Positions 44,235-46,052 of a stretch of DNA of 46,052 nt are shown piece by piece (the first letter of the stretch is position 1; every line of letters begins with the position of its first letter). The stretch spans positions 1 to 46,052 of the forward strand of contig JAUCBJ010001028.1 in NCBI GenBank assembly GCA_032718475.1, read 5' to 3'. The notes beneath the pieces were generated by a model. It was not told where the DNA came from and made no database searches. It saw only the letters and a list, made by a program, of their open reading frames with translations. Source of the stretch: Nemertoderma westbladi (Eukaryota > Xenacoelomorpha > Nemertodermatida > Nemertodermatidae). The translations under genes and the position numbers were made by a program.

Positions 44235-45956
44235 ATGTCTGATACTAAGCAGAACCTGTCAGACAGTTTATTAGATGTAACTATCTGCGACTCAGATAGA
44301 GACGTACAACCGTCTGGTCGTAAATCCAGTTCACCTCCCACTGTGAGGAAGGTCATCCCTCCAGTAGTAATAACAGAACCTAGGCTAGTCCAACATCGTA
44401 GGTCTATCATAGGCACTCGAGCTCAGGTCAAGCGGGACCAAAAGGCAGCGGAACAGCAACAACCCGCTAGTCAAGAACTTATTCCTCAGCGGCCCAGCAG
44501 CTCCAGTAGTGAGGATACTGTAGAGCTGACACCCGAGAGCGGAGCAGAGATGACGGATGCGGTTTATACGGATCCCCTTCTCATCCTTCCTGCAGCCGTG
44601 CTCGCTGGGTTATTGATCGCGGTGGAAGAACACCAGATCGATTGGGCGAGAAGTCAACGGTCAACTAGAGATAGCTACGCGGGCTACACTAGTGAAGAAC
44701 TGAAGTCTATTGTCGAGTCGCAATGGAACTTCCCCGGACCCGGACTCCCGTTTGATTTATCAGAAGCTGCCTGGGAAGACATACACAGGATGGGAGTAGC
44801 CAAGGAAACCATCGATCCAGCTGTGTGGAAGAGGTCCGCAGCCGGATACGCACAGGGATTCTTCAGCTCTATGGAGCGAATAGAAAAGCAACTTTTTCAA
44901 CAACCTCAAGGACCTCAAGAGCAGGGATCGCTGCTTTATCAAGTTAGAGAAAGAGTTCTGCGGATTAGGCTAATCTTATCCGCCTTTGAGGAGGCTTCTA
45001 AAAGAAAACAAGACACGTCGTTGCAAGTTGCCGTAAAGACTTGGTTTCAACGGGTGAGTCGCCAGGTTCAAGGAGCAGCTCAGTGGAAGGCTCAGTTGGA
45101 GGAGCGCTCAACCCATGGAGAATCAACAGACGCTACTTTTTCCCAAGTGGAAAGTGAAGCGACGGCAGAGAAACCGCATAAGAAGGATGCCATTGATATC
45201 TATCTGTCAGACTATCAGCGTTTTGTGGGAGATGAAGAGTTGAGGAGAAGGCTAGAGGGACTTAGCCCTAATAGCGAAGGAGCCAAACTTGTGTTAGATG
45301 CGATTGATGTGGATAGGTTAGCGGCGAACCAAGCTAAATTCGATGAACAACTCCGCATCGCTAGAGAAAGGGAAGAACAAGTAAGGAAAAAGCGTATAGA
45401 AGACAGAAAGATAGCAGCAGTGGCAGAGGCAGAAAGAAAAGCGGCAGCGGCAGAGGCAGAGGCAAAAGCGGCAGCGGCAGCGGCAAAAGCGGCAGCAGTG
45501 GCGGAAGCAGAACGAACAGCGGCAGCGGCAGAGGCAAAAGCGGCAGCGGCAGCGGCAAAAGCGGCAGCAGTGGCGGAAGCAGAACGAACAGCGGCAGCGG
45601 CAGAGGCAAAAGCGGCAGCAGCAGAGGCAAAAGCGGCAGCAGTGGCGGAAGTAGAACGAAAAGCGGCTGAAGAGATCATCCAACTGGAGTTGGAAAATCT
45701 TCAAGAGAAGCAAGACGACTTCAGTAAACAGTTAGCAGCTAGTAATATGCAGATGATGAGTCGATCTACTCCCAAAAGACAAGGGTATACCTCATCTGAG
45801 GAAGGCGATACCACCGACACTGAAGGCGGAAGAAATCGATCTCGCCTAAGCAGACGTAAAAGAACATTCCACCGGCAGAAATTACCTGATTTGCCTCCAG
45901 CTGTTAGAAGGCAACTAAATAACACTAACTTAGGTAGTACAGAGCCCACAGACTGA
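44235..45956 (+). CDS. Gag-like ORF with alanine-rich coiled coil
   Basis: This 573-residue frame has no domain I recognise with certainty. Residues 1-105 are polar and proline/serine rich. Residues 110-135 are a short hydrophobic stretch (LLILPAAVLAGLLIAV), probably a helix rather than a membrane anchor. Residues 150-290 look globular and helical with tryptophans. Residues 365-505 form a long charged coiled coil whose centre (393-478) is nearly pure AxAEAKAAA repeats, with 24-residue units encoded by 72 bp of DNA. The C terminus is basic (RNRSRLSRRKRTFHRQK). There is no CCHC knuckle. Position after an LTR-like repeat and an overlapping downstream frame suggest a retroelement structural protein; a host coiled-coil gene is the alternative. 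Confidence 0.5.
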   Translation: MSDTKQNLSDSLLDVTICDSDRDVQPSGRKSSSPPTVRKVIPPVVITEPRLVQHRRSIIGTRAQVKRDQKAAEQQQPASQELIPQRPSSSSSEDTVELTPESGAEMTDAVYTDPLLILPAAVLAGLLIAVEEHQIDWARSQRSTRDSYAGYTSEELKSIVESQWNFPGPGLPFDLSEAAWEDIHRMGVAKETIDPAVWKRSAAGYAQGFFSSMERIEKQLFQQPQGPQEQGSLLYQVRERVLRIRLILSAFEEASKRKQDTSLQVAVKTWFQRVSRQVQGAAQWKAQLEERSTHGESTDATFSQVESEATAEKPHKKDAIDIYLSDYQRFVGDEELRRRLEGLSPNSEGAKLVLDAIDVDRLAANQAKFDEQLRIAREREEQVRKKRIEDRKIAAVAEAERKAAAAEAEAKAAAAAAKAAAVAEAERTAAAAEAKAAAAAAKAAAVAEAERTAAAAEAKAAAAEAKAAAVAEVERKAAEEIIQLELENLQEKQDDFSKQLAASNMQMMSRSTPKRQGYTSSEEGDTTDTEGGRNRSRLSRRKRTFHRQKLPDLPPAVRRQLNNTNLGSTEPTD

Positions 45957-46052
45957 CAGACCAAATAATTAAAATAGAAAGACTCCCTACTATAGTAGAC
46001 GAGCCTGAAATAATTAGGCCTGTTCTTGAAATCACCCCTTCGGTGATAGACA
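45938..46052 (+). CDS. Possible second retroelement ORF, partial
   Basis: In the -1 frame relative to the gag-like ORF the sequence is open from 45938 to the window end (38 codons), reading LTDQIIKIERLPTIVDEP and beyond. It overlaps the gag-like stop by 19 bases. This is the arrangement expected for a pol frame reached by -1 frameshifting, but it is short and no slippery heptamer or ATG is obvious. Confidence 0.3.

Noticed and set aside
45215-45713. Minus-strand ORFs rich in alanine, leucine or cysteine
   Set aside because: They mirror the alanine-rich coding repeat of the gag-like ORF.

Overview
The window is nuclear DNA from an animal, most likely a marine invertebrate; I cannot name the phylum. 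Genes are AT-rich, spliced and far apart. Transposons, minisatellites and palindromes fill the rest. The 8-base palindromes TACCGGTA and TAGGCCTA are conspicuously frequent throughout.

Left third (1-17,024): a tandem array of dihydropyrimidinase (DPYS) genes, all on the minus strand, each with only two coding exons. DPYS-1 (exons 17,024-16,341 and 11,931-10,936) and DPYS-2 (6,578-5,895 and 4,925-4,092) are complete. DPYS-3 (2,845-2,162) is a first exon whose partner lies beyond the left edge. All keep the zinc ligands and the carboxylated lysine that are visible. DPYS-1 also carries a CRMP-type C-terminal tail that DPYS-2 lacks. Degenerate arrays of TTCTAGAA palindromes lie at or just past the stop codons of DPYS-1 and DPYS-2.

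Middle (17,360-26,610): repeats and mobile elements. These are a 2,628 bp hAT-type element with an 8 bp target duplication, a perfect 125 bp inverted repeat, a frameshifted non-LTR reverse transcriptase, an 858 bp minisatellite of 20-bp units, and a decayed RNase H/integrase remnant of an LTR element.

27,128-37,116: three phase-compatible minus-strand exons suggest one host gene with a DUF4476-like helical domain. Its 7 kb intron holds an intact, intronless AGXT2 gene on the same strand. DPYS performs the second step of reductive pyrimidine breakdown, and AGXT2 is the mitochondrial aminotransferase acting on the end products (beta-aminoisobutyrate, beta-alanine). Two enzymes of one pathway therefore lie within about 30 kb.

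Right end: a 1,054 bp hAT-like element with a perfect 8 bp target duplication, an apparently intact piggyBac transposon (39,238-41,508), and the 5' part of a putative LTR retroelement. That element has an LTR-like repeat homologous to the one at 189-787, a 2.1 kb leader with a duplicated ~287 bp block, a 573-codon gag-like ORF with an alanine-rich coiled coil, and a second frame in the -1 register running off the edge.

No convincing rRNA, functional tRNA or CRISPR was seen.
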